From F1-120-MAGs238 sp964484185 (GTDB lineage: Bacteria; Planctomycetota; Phycisphaerae; Phycisphaerales; UBA1924): DNA of 40,712 nt. The stretch is from the NCBI GenBank assembly GCA_964484185.1, contig CAZAEQ010000039.1, positions 1 through 40,712 of the forward strand, read 5' to 3'. The stretch's first letter is position 1; each line of letters starts with the position of its first letter. The notes under the pieces are model-generated. The model saw nothing but the letters and a program-made list of their open reading frames with translations, had not been told where the DNA came from and did not search any database. Position numbers and translations under genes: made by a program. Of this stretch, positions 23,551 through 31,100 are shown piece by piece.

Positions 23551-25029
23551 ATGTTTAAATCACTCACCATCGTCACTTCGGGCTCTTCCTCAACTTTGGT
23601 CTTGGGCTATTTCAAAAACGAAAAGCTCGATAAGACTTCTGCCGCACTCGACCTCTCATCTGTCGGAGCTGCGGCACTGGCCAGAACCGAATCAACTGGC
23701 GATGTGGGCGCGATCACCGAGGCCTATCCCACCAAGGGCTCGTACTCGCGAATCCTCTTTGTTGGCTTGGGTGAAAAATCCGCATTTACCGCTTGTTCAC
23801 TCCGCGCGGTTGCCGCCGCTATCGGCCGCAAATGCGTTGCGCTCAAAGAACAAGTCATCGAAGTCAATTTCGCCGGCCCCTTCGCCGCGGTTGCCAAGTT
23901 CGATGATGAGTGCGCCATGCAGTGCTTCGGTGAATCGCTCGGACTTCTCTCCTGGACGGCCGACCAGTTTCGCGGCACAGGTGGCGAAGCTCCCAAGCGC
24001 CTTCCGCTGAAAGTCAAAGTTGCAGCTGGATCACTCGAATCCGCAAAGCGCGGCCAGCAGATCGCCGTCTGTGCCAACTTCACTCGCACACTCAGCCAGA
24101 CTCCGCCCAATATCGCAACGACTGAGTGGATGGCACAGCAGGCACAGAAAATGGCCAAGGCCAGCGGCCTCAAATGCCGCATCTTCCGCGATGATGACCT
24201 CATCAAGGAAAAGCTCGAAGGCCTTATCAATGTCGGCAAAGCAAGCGAAAATAAGCCGCTCATGATCCGCCTTGAGTATCGCCCCAAAGCTGCCCGGGGC
24301 AAGGCAGCGGTTCTGGTCGGAAAGACCGTGACGTACGACACCGGCGGCCTTTCGCTCAAGATCAACAACGGCATGGTCGGTATGAAGCGCGACAAAGATG
24401 GCGGCTGCGCAGTCCTGGGCGCAATGCAGGCGATCGCAACGGTGATCAAGCCCAAGCGTCCCGTCGTCGCTCTGCTCGCGGTCTGCGAAAATTCGATTTC
24501 TGATGAAGCCTACCGCCCCGATGACATCATCACCTACCGCAACGGTGTGACAGTCGAAGTGACCAATACTGATGCCGAAGGCCGTCTTGTTCTCGCCGAT
24601 GCTCTTTGCTGGGCCTGCGAAAAAGAAAACCCTGCATACATCATCGATCTCGCCACCCTTACCGGCGGCGTAGTTGTTGCCCTCGGATCCACATATGCAG
24701 GCATGTTCTGCGAAGATGATGCACTGCGTGCAAAGGTCGAAGCGGCCAGCACAGCATCTGGTGAACGCGTCTGGCGTCTGCCAATGCACGAAGAATACCG
24801 CGATCTCATGAAGAGCCCGGTCGCTGATATCCTCAATTCCAACGCGAATCGCAAGGCCCACCCAATTCAGGGCGCAGCGTTCCTTTCATTCTTCGTCACG
24901 CCATCAACCCCATGGTGCCACCTCGACATCGCGGGTGTTCACGTCTCCGATGGCAACAAAGGCATGTGGGTCGATGGCCCAACCGGCTGGGGCGCTCGCC
25001 TTCTCGCCGCACTCTTCGACAACGAATAA
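23551..25029 (+). CDS. pepA: Leucyl aminopeptidase, peptidase family M17
   Basis: A 492-residue cytosolic aminopeptidase with two metal ions. The catalytic domain contains the family signature NTDAEGRL (339-346), and the metal ligands expected are K258 and D263 (VGKTVTYDTGG), D281, D341 and E343; catalytic K270 (GGLSLK) and R345 are present. The usual DMGGAA following the third ligand is DKDGGCA here, with one more residue than in E. coli PepA, and GKG is GKT. The N-terminal domain (1-170) is the less conserved macro-like domain. No neighbour suggests a pathway. No clear Shine-Dalgarno precedes the ATG. A bidirectional terminator follows. Confidence 0.92.
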   Translation: MFKSLTIVTSGSSSTLVLGYFKNEKLDKTSAALDLSSVGAAALARTESTGDVGAITEAYPTKGSYSRILFVGLGEKSAFTACSLRAVAAAIGRKCVALKEQVIEVNFAGPFAAVAKFDDECAMQCFGESLGLLSWTADQFRGTGGEAPKRLPLKVKVAAGSLESAKRGQQIAVCANFTRTLSQTPPNIATTEWMAQQAQKMAKASGLKCRIFRDDDLIKEKLEGLINVGKASENKPLMIRLEYRPKAARGKAAVLVGKTVTYDTGGLSLKINNGMVGMKRDKDGGCAVLGAMQAIATVIKPKRPVVALLAVCENSISDEAYRPDDIITYRNGVTVEVTNTDAEGRLVLADALCWACEKENPAYIIDLATLTGGVVVALGSTYAGMFCEDDALRAKVEAASTASGERVWRLPMHEEYRDLMKSPVADILNSNANRKAHPIQGAAFLSFFVTPSTPWCHLDIAGVHVSDGNKGMWVDGPTGWGARLLAALFDNE

Positions 25030-25047
25030 GTTTCGGTCTTCAGTTTG

Positions 25048-25095
25048 AAAAATGAAATCGGGCGAGCCTCCTCAAGCTCGCCCGATTCATTTTTA
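25048..25095. terminator. Bidirectional terminator between pepA and the PEP-CTERM gene
   Basis: ATCGGGCGAGC (25057-25067) pairs with GCTCGCCCGAT (25076-25086), and flanking AATGA/TCATT extends the stem past one bulged A. The left flank is A-rich and the right flank is TTTTT, so the hairpin can end transcription from both convergent genes. Confidence 0.88.
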
Positions 25096-25109
25096 CTACT
25101 TCGAATCAA

Positions 25110-25826
25110 TTACTTGCGGCGGCGACGGAGCGCGACCAGCCCGCCACACGTCACCAGCGCCAGCGCACCAGGTGTTGGAACCATGACACCAGAAACAATC
25201 TGGTCCTGATTAGTCTGGCTTGAAAGGCCAGCAATGTTCAAGCCTGCAGTGCCAAGATTGTCACCAGCAGCGCCAAACAAGGCGTTCAGGTGAGTCGCAA
25301 TTCCGCTGGAAAGCGCTGAACCGTCTGTCTTTTTGGCACGGAAGTCGCCAGATGTAACGCTCAGGCCGCTGTTCGATTCGCTGGCATCAAAGTCATTGAT
25401 GACCTCCCAGATTGCAAGCTGAAACGCTGTTGCGAAATCATTGCTGGCGGTCGTCGAAATCTGTGCGCCCGATGCGAACACAAACATGTCGCGAATCGCG
25501 TTGGCTTTGATCGCGCCCATCGGGTCGCTGGCTGACAGGTTCGCGATCGATGTGGTATTAAAAGTAATCGGGCTGCCCGAAGTGACCTGTGCAAGGTCAG
25601 CGCAGTAGGTCAGCTGCGTGCCGTTCATCCAGCTTTCCAATCCAACCGCGCCCGAAATCGCGTGGCGAATCTGACCGGCGAACACGTTGCGCCAATCACC
25701 ATCGTTGTAGATCCGCACCGTCGAACCAGAACCCACACCGTTCTGATCAAGCGTCACCGGCGCGGCCATCGCCATTGAGGCCGCGGCGAGTGTCAAAGTA
25801 CCAGCAATCAGATTTAAGTTTTTCAT
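25110..25826 (-). CDS. PEP-CTERM-like exosortase substrate with possible thioester domain
   Basis: A 238-residue secreted protein. The signal peptide is MKNLNLIAGTLTLAAASMAMA, cleaved before APVTL. The tail VPTPGALALVTCGGLVALRRRRK is a planctomycete PEP-CTERM signal: a VPTPG motif, a hydrophobic helix and a basic end. The body contains LTYCADL near residue 75 and AFQLAIWEVINDFD near residue 140. The Cys and the Gln before AIW match the pattern of Cys-Gln internal thioester domains known from Gram-positive adhesins, but this is a motif resemblance only. The ATG at 25824-25826 has AGGAG 7 to 10 bases upstream. A bidirectional terminator follows. No exosortase is nearby. Confidence 0.8.
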   Translation of the reverse strand: MKNLNLIAGTLTLAAASMAMAAPVTLDQNGVGSGSTVRIYNDGDWRNVFAGQIRHAISGAVGLESWMNGTQLTYCADLAQVTSGSPITFNTTSIANLSASDPMGAIKANAIRDMFVFASGAQISTTASNDFATAFQLAIWEVINDFDASESNSGLSVTSGDFRAKKTDGSALSSGIATHLNALFGAAGDNLGTAGLNIAGLSSQTNQDQIVSGVMVPTPGALALVTCGGLVALRRRRK

Positions 25827-26235
25827 TGTCCTGCTCCTATTGCCCTTGTGCTCCGCGGCCCAAACATTGGAACTGGCCGCACACCTCAAAGGTGCATTTC
25901 CTCAGAGGGCAACGCCACCTCCCGGACCGCCATTCACGCTTCCGCTATGCGTCTGCGCGGACTGGGAGAGACAGGAAAACTAAGTAGCGTCCTATAACAA
26001 GCTCTGTAACTGGAGAGGGTGTTGATCCAATCAAAATTCAAACGCATGTGTTCGCAAACCCAATCAAACTAGCCTAAACTGGGCTAGACCGCCCGAACAT
26101 CGCCCAACACCCCAATCAACCTATATATGTTCACAACCTGTCACCAAAGCCCCCAGACACTCCCTCTCTAGTACGCTCTCCAGTTCATAACGCATCTCAA
26201 CTCTGAAATCGCAAATCCCTGTTCGACATTTCCAA
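25827..26235. other. Intergenic region between divergent PEP-CTERM gene and dnaE
   Basis: 409 bases with no convincing gene. It must hold the promoters of both divergent genes, but I could not fix -35/-10 pairs. Three copies of CCAATCAA occur at 26027-26034, 26060-26067 and 26112-26119, and a CTAGCC/GGCTAG inverted repeat lies at 26069-26087. The base composition is richer in A and T than the flanking genes. Confidence 0.5.
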
Positions 26236-29200
26236 ATGGCTCCTCCCTCGACCAACCCCGCACTTTCCCCCGGCTCCGCTCTCGGCACCGGCTTCACCCA
26301 TCTTCACCTTCACACCGAATACTCACTGCTCGACGGCGGCAACCGCGTCGACAAACTCATTAACCGTGTCGCTGAACTCGGCATGAACGCGGTTGGCGTC
26401 ACCGATCACGGCAACATGTTCGGCGCAGTCGCTGTCTACCAGGCCTGCAAAGAAAAAGGCATCAAGGCCATTCTCGGTGTCGAGGCCTACGTCACGCCTC
26501 CAGAAAAACCACGCACCGATCGCACGTATAGCGGCGGGGGAGAAGGCGGCTTCCATCTCGTCCTCCTCGCCGAAAACGAAACTGGCTGGAAAAATCTCCT
26601 TCTCCTCTGCTCTGAAGCTTTCCTTACTGGCTTCTACTACAAGCCGCGCATCGATCGCGAACTTCTTGCCAAACACTCAAGCGGTCTCATCGCCATCAAC
26701 GGCCACCTCGGCTCAGAGATGGGTGAACACCTTCACGACTTCGAACGCGGCAAAGATGAAAAGTGCTGGGAGCGAGCTGTCGAGTCTGCACAGTGGCATG
26801 CGAAAACTTTCGCTGACGAAGGCACTGGCCCGCGCTTCTTTGTCGAACTTCAACACCACATCGAAGAACAGAATTCAATCAACCCGCACCTGATCCAGAT
26901 AGCAAAGAACCTCAAGCTCCCACTCGTCGCCACCAACGATGCCCACTTCCTCAAGAAAGAAGACCACGACGCGCACGACACATTGATCTGCATTTCTACC
27001 GGCAAGCTCAAGAACGATGAGAACCGGATGAAGTATCCGGCACAGATCTACGTGAAAAGCCCCGCTGAAATGCGCGAGGTCTTCGCGTCCTACGGCCCCA
27101 TCGGGACCGAAGCATGCGACAACACTGTTCGCATCGCCGATCGCTGCAATCTCAAACTCCCTACCGGCGCGAATCACTCGCCGATGGTGCGAGTGAACAT
27201 TCCCGCCAAGAAATCACTTCCCAAATTCACCGACGCCAAGTTCGGCGGCGATCTCACCGCTTGGTATCAAGCCTTCTGCGCCAGTTTCGAAGTCCGTCCC
27301 TTCAACGGCGCAACCGCAACTCCCGCAGATCTCGAAGAGGCCAAAGTCGAATGCGACACAACTCTCCGCTTGCTCGCCGAAGCAGGTATGGTCTGGCGCT
27401 ACGGCCCACCAGATGACCTGCCTAAAGAAATTCACGCGCCACGCCTCGCCCGTCTCGAGCGCGAATTGAAGATCCTCGCTGACAAAAACATCAGCGCGTA
27501 CTTCCTCATCGTCTGGGACTTCGTCAACTGGGGCCGCCAAAACGGTGTGCCCGCCATCGCCCGTGGTTCCGGCGTCGGCACCATGGTCGGCTACGTCACC
27601 GGCCTCTCCAACGCCTGCCCCGTGCGCTACGGCCTCCTCTTTGAACGCTTCACCGATCCCGATCGCTCTGAATACCCCGATATCGATATCGATCTCTGTC
27701 AAGATGGCCGCCAGAGCGTTATCAGTTACGTCCGCAACAAGTACGGTCACGTCGCGCAGATCATCACGTTCGGAACACTCAAAGCCAAAGCCGTCATCCG
27801 CGATGTCGGCCGCGTCTTCGACATGCCGCTGAGCGAAGTCGACAAGATCGCCAAGCTCATTCCTGAAACTTTGGGCATGACGCTCGATGATGCGCTCGCA
27901 TCCGAGCCTGATCTCAAATCTCGCTACGACTCCGATCCACTCGTCAAGCGCATCATCGACACCGGCCGCACCATCGAAGGTCAGGCCCGCCACGCATCGG
28001 TCCACGCCGCTGGCGTCATCGTCGCCGCTCGTCCGCTTCACGAAATCGTGCCGCTCTACAAGCCATCTGGCGCGGAAGACACCGACATCGTCACGCAGTG
28101 GGACGGTCCCACCTGCGAAAAGATGGGCCTGCTGAAAATGGACTTCCTTGGTCTTCGCACGATCTCCACCGTCGAGCGTGCCAAGAAACTCATTCGCGAT
28201 TCTCTGCCCGAATCCGAAATCTACCGCGCTGTCGGCCGCAAAGTCGGCGACGGAGGTCCCAATCCTCTCGATCTTGATCGCCTCACATTCGACGATCAAA
28301 AAGTCTTCGAACTCTTCCGCCGCGGCGACACCACCGGCGTATTCCAGTTTGAATCTCCGGGCATGAAACGCCTCCTCGTCGAGATGAAACCCGATCGCCT
28401 CGAAGATCTCATCGCCGCCAACGCCCTCTTCCGCCCAGGTCCCATGGACCTCATCCCCGATTACAACCGCCGCAAACACGGCACTGAAGATGTCCCCGTC
28501 ATCCACCCGATCATCACGCAATACACCGGCGAAACCTACGGCGTCATGGTCTACCAGGAACAGGTCATGCAGATCGTGCACGGCCTCGGCGGCATTCCCC
28601 TCCGTGCTGCCTACTCGCTCATCAAAGCTATCAGTAAGAAAAAAGAAAAGATCATCGAGGCCGAACGCCCTCGCTTCATCGAAGGCTCATTCAAGCAAGG
28701 CCTCACCAAAGACAAAGCCAACGAACTCTTCGAAATGATCCTGAAGTTCGCCGGCTACGGCTTCAATAAGTCGCACTCGACGGGCTACGCCATCGTCGCC
28801 TACCAGACCGCCTACCTCAAAACCTTCTTTCCCGCGCACTACATGGCCGCGTTCCTCTCATTTGAATCCGCCAGCTCCGCCGCTTCTGAATGGACGCCTT
28901 ACCTCGAAGATGTTCGCAAAACCCGCGTCCTCAATCCGCTCACCGGCGCAGTCATCAAAACCGGCATCGAAGTCAAACCGCCCGATGTCAATCTCTCCGA
29001 ATCCCAGTTCGCCGTCGTCTACCCCGAAGGCGAAGAACCGCGCGCTGATTCTGGTCACATTCGCTTCGGCCTCTCCGCCATCAAGGGCACCAGCGACAAA
29101 GCGGTCGCCGCACTCATTCAGGATCGCGGCAGTTACGCCGCCCGCAAGCCCTTCTCCAGCCTCTTTGATTTCTGCGAACGCGTGCTCGCCCGCGGCAACA

Positions 29201-30213
29201 TTCTCAACAAAACCACCGTTGAATCGCTGATCAAAGCCGGCGCATTCGACTCGGTCCATGGCCGCGACAACCGTTCTTCCATGATCGCCACCGGCGAAGC
29301 CGCGCTCTCCAGCGCGCAAAAAGCCGCACGCGATAAAGCCGCCGGCCAGAACGCTCTCTTCGGCCTCGGCGGTGGCAGTGGGGGTGGGGCAGTAAAGAAC
29401 TCCGAGACATCACTCACCAGAACCGAAAAATGGTCTGAGCAGGAAACGCTCGCTAAAGAAAAAGAAGTCCTGGGTTTCTACGTCTCGAGCCACCCGCTCG
29501 ACCGCTGGCGCTTCTGGACCGATGTCTTCGCATCCACCGACACCGCCAAACTCAAAGACCTCCCCGCCGACACCCGCGTCGTCATTGGCGGCATGGTCAG
29601 CGCGAATCGCACCATCGTCACTAAACGCGGCGCAAGCGCCGGCCAGAAAATGGCGATCCTCACCATCGAAGATCAACACGGCACCGTCGAAGCTGTCCTC
29701 TTCACCGACAACTATCTCAAGTTTGGCCACCTTGCAACATCCGATGCCACGCTCTTCATTCTGGGCAGAATCGACCGTCAACGCGGCGACCCGCAAATCG
29801 TCGTTGAACGCCTCGTCCCCATCGACGGTGTGCCGTTCACATCAGGCCGCCTCCGCGTCTTCTTCGATGAACGCCGCCACAACGGCGCAAGTAACGAAGC
29901 CCTCACTGCATTCGCAAGTGCAGCCGGTTACCCGCAGGGCCTCAGCACCATCGAAGCAAAACCCGGAGCAACTTCCGATACTCCCGTCGCGGCGTTTCCC
30001 ATGGACCTGGTGATCGTCGGCGAAACCAACGTCGTGCTTCTTGAGCCCGACCGCCGCGTCCGCATCAATATGGAACCGCTCCGCCTCAAACAACTCACCG
30101 ATATCTTGGGCAACAGTTGCTTAAAGGTCATCGGCGGTGTCTATACCGAGCCCGAACAACGCAAGAAGTGGGACAACAAAAAGAAGAGTGCCCCCAAAGA
30201 CGACTTCGAATGA
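26236..30213 (+). CDS. dnaE: DNA polymerase III alpha subunit (DnaE)
   Basis: A 1325-residue replicative polymerase. The PHP domain comes first, with HLHLHTEYSLLDG (22-34), VTDHGNMFG, GVEAYV and NDAHFL; its metal-binding histidines and aspartates are largely intact, unlike the degenerate site of E. coli DnaE, so a PHP nuclease activity is possible. The polymerase core has PDIDIDLC (481-488) with two catalytic aspartates and LLKMDFLGLRT with the third (D636). Helix-hairpin-helix and OB-fold regions follow (VVIGGMVSANRTIVTKRG, VEAVLFTDNYLKF). It is longer than E. coli DnaE (1160) but has no separate exonuclease domain, so it is not PolC. ATG at 26236; no evident ribosome site. A REP-like cluster follows. 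Confidence 0.96.
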   Translation: MAPPSTNPALSPGSALGTGFTHLHLHTEYSLLDGGNRVDKLINRVAELGMNAVGVTDHGNMFGAVAVYQACKEKGIKAILGVEAYVTPPEKPRTDRTYSGGGEGGFHLVLLAENETGWKNLLLLCSEAFLTGFYYKPRIDRELLAKHSSGLIAINGHLGSEMGEHLHDFERGKDEKCWERAVESAQWHAKTFADEGTGPRFFVELQHHIEEQNSINPHLIQIAKNLKLPLVATNDAHFLKKEDHDAHDTLICISTGKLKNDENRMKYPAQIYVKSPAEMREVFASYGPIGTEACDNTVRIADRCNLKLPTGANHSPMVRVNIPAKKSLPKFTDAKFGGDLTAWYQAFCASFEVRPFNGATATPADLEEAKVECDTTLRLLAEAGMVWRYGPPDDLPKEIHAPRLARLERELKILADKNISAYFLIVWDFVNWGRQNGVPAIARGSGVGTMVGYVTGLSNACPVRYGLLFERFTDPDRSEYPDIDIDLCQDGRQSVISYVRNKYGHVAQIITFGTLKAKAVIRDVGRVFDMPLSEVDKIAKLIPETLGMTLDDALASEPDLKSRYDSDPLVKRIIDTGRTIEGQARHASVHAAGVIVAARPLHEIVPLYKPSGAEDTDIVTQWDGPTCEKMGLLKMDFLGLRTISTVERAKKLIRDSLPESEIYRAVGRKVGDGGPNPLDLDRLTFDDQKVFELFRRGDTTGVFQFESPGMKRLLVEMKPDRLEDLIAANALFRPGPMDLIPDYNRRKHGTEDVPVIHPIITQYTGETYGVMVYQEQVMQIVHGLGGIPLRAAYSLIKAISKKKEKIIEAERPRFIEGSFKQGLTKDKANELFEMILKFAGYGFNKSHSTGYAIVAYQTAYLKTFFPAHYMAAFLSFESASSAASEWTPYLEDVRKTRVLNPLTGAVIKTGIEVKPPDVNLSESQFAVVYPEGEEPRADSGHIRFGLSAIKGTSDKAVAALIQDRGSYAARKPFSSLFDFCERVLARGNILNKTTVESLIKAGAFDSVHGRDNRSSMIATGEAALSSAQKAARDKAAGQNALFGLGGGSGGGAVKNSETSLTRTEKWSEQETLAKEKEVLGFYVSSHPLDRWRFWTDVFASTDTAKLKDLPADTRVVIGGMVSANRTIVTKRGASAGQKMAILTIEDQHGTVEAVLFTDNYLKFGHLATSDATLFILGRIDRQRGDPQIVVERLVPIDGVPFTSGRLRVFFDERRHNGASNEALTAFASAAGYPQGLSTIEAKPGATSDTPVAAFPMDLVIVGETNVVLLEPDRRVRINMEPLRLKQLTDILGNSCLKVIGGVYTEPEQRKKWDNKKKSAPKDDFE

Positions 30214-30256
30214 TCGACGGTGTAATCTCTTTCGGTGCCTTGAGGAAGTTTCTGAC

Positions 30257-30355
30257 AGGCTGAAAGCCTGAGAGTTAGTAGACGGGGGTGAAGGTTGGCT
30301 TTGCAACCGCCACCCCCGGAAGATGAAAATGTGTTGCACCCTGAAGGGGTGCAAC
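30257..30355. repeat. Cluster of three REP-like hairpins
   Basis: Three inverted repeats lie in series: CAGGCT/AGCCTG around GAA (30256-30270); a composite stem CGGGGGTG/CACCCCCG (30283-30290, 30311-30318) with inner GGTTG/CAACC (30293-30297, 30304-30308); and a perfect GTTGCACCC/GGGTGCAAC (30333-30341, 30347-30355) with loop TGAAG. No T-tract follows, and they fill the gap between dnaE and the HD gene. The layout resembles repetitive extragenic palindromes spread by IS200-like (RAYT) transposases. Genome copy number cannot be judged from the window. Confidence 0.5.
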
Positions 30356-30379
30356 TTGCCTTGTGAACGGTGCAACCGC

Positions 30380-30928
30380 ATGAAATCCAATTCACCTTCC
30401 AACCCATCTCTCTTCCAAAACGCCTGCGCCTTCGCCGCCCGCAAACACGTTGGCCAACTCCGCAAAGATCACCAGACTCCATACTTCTCCCACTGCGCCC
30501 GCGTCGCGATGACCGTCGCCACGGTCTTCGAATGTTCTGACCAAATCGCCCTCGCCGCCGCGTTCCTTCACGACACCATCGAAGACACGACCACTGACTA
30601 CGACGACCTCGAAAAACACTTTGGCGAAGAAGTCGCAACCATCGTCGCGGCTCTCACCAAAAACATGGCCATGCCCGAAGCCAAGCGAGAAACCGAATAC
30701 GACAACCGTCTCGCGGCCGCACCCTGGCAAGCCCGCCTCATCAAACTCGCCGACCAGTACGACAACTACTGCGACCTGGTTAACAAACCCAAGAGCGATG
30801 CCAAGTCCCAGGCCGCCCAGCTCAAGAAGAGCCGCGACAAATGCAATCGTGCCTTGAAGATCTCAGCCAAAGACACGAATCCTGCGATAGTTCGTGCTCG
30901 GCTGGTTCTCAAGAAACTAATCTCTTGA
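30380..30928 (+). CDS. Small HD-domain hydrolase, SpoT/MESH1-like
   Basis: A 182-residue single HD domain closest to the hydrolase half of RelA/SpoT proteins and to MESH1-type small alarmone hydrolases. Motifs in order: FAARKHVGQLRKDHQTPYFSH (A-x-x-x-H-x-G-Q-x-R-K, H38), AAFLHDTIEDT (H64, D65, E68, D69), FGEEVATIVAALTK, and IKLADQYDN (D125, N129). These match metal- and nucleotide-binding residues of (p)ppGpp 3'-pyrophosphohydrolases. There is no synthetase, TGS or ACT domain. The usual HPL after the first motif is HCA. The ATG at 30380 avoids a 19-residue cysteine-rich upstream extension that overlaps the REP-like cluster. The alarmone substrate is inferred. Confidence 0.78.
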   Translation: MKSNSPSNPSLFQNACAFAARKHVGQLRKDHQTPYFSHCARVAMTVATVFECSDQIALAAAFLHDTIEDTTTDYDDLEKHFGEEVATIVAALTKNMAMPEAKRETEYDNRLAAAPWQARLIKLADQYDNYCDLVNKPKSDAKSQAAQLKKSRDKCNRALKISAKDTNPAIVRARLVLKKLIS

Positions 30929-31001
30929 TCCTACCAATCGTCAAGGTCCTATAAAATCAACGATTATGACAAAAAGATACGCATCTACTCATAAACTCTA
31001 G

Positions 31002-31077
31002 TTGCGCCTTTCAATTAAAGTCGCAACTTTCAACTCAAATCGCAACTTTCAAGTCAACTTGCGCCTTTAATATCTCC
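31002..31077. repeat. Four tandem 19-bp repeats upstream of the AbiE-like operon
   Basis: Four units of exactly 19 bases run head to tail: TTGCGCCTTTCAATTAAAG (31002), TCGCAACTTTCAACTCAAA (31021), TCGCAACTTTCAAGTCAAC (31040) and TTGCGCCTTTAATATCTCC (31059). The shared core is TYGCRMCTTT. The outer pair share TTGCGCCTTT and the inner pair TCGCAACTTTCAA. The array ends 23 bases before the ATG of the winged-helix gene, so an operator bound by that protein is the simplest reading. The repeats are seen directly; the function is inferred. Confidence 0.7.
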
Positions 31078-31100
31078 GAAAGAACACAAGAGGCACGCAA

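Noticed and set aside
27214..28581. 455-codon open frame on the minus strand inside dnaE
   Set aside because: It is antisense to the conserved polymerase core; its Asp/Val/Glu-rich text is what C-ending codons produce on the opposite strand, and it has no recognisable domain.
30967..31002. Eleven-codon frame (MTKRYASTHKL) before the 19-bp repeats
   Set aside because: It has no ribosome site and no sign of a leader peptide function; most likely chance. A TATAAAAT at 30950 with TTGATC 19 bases before it is too weak to call a promoter.
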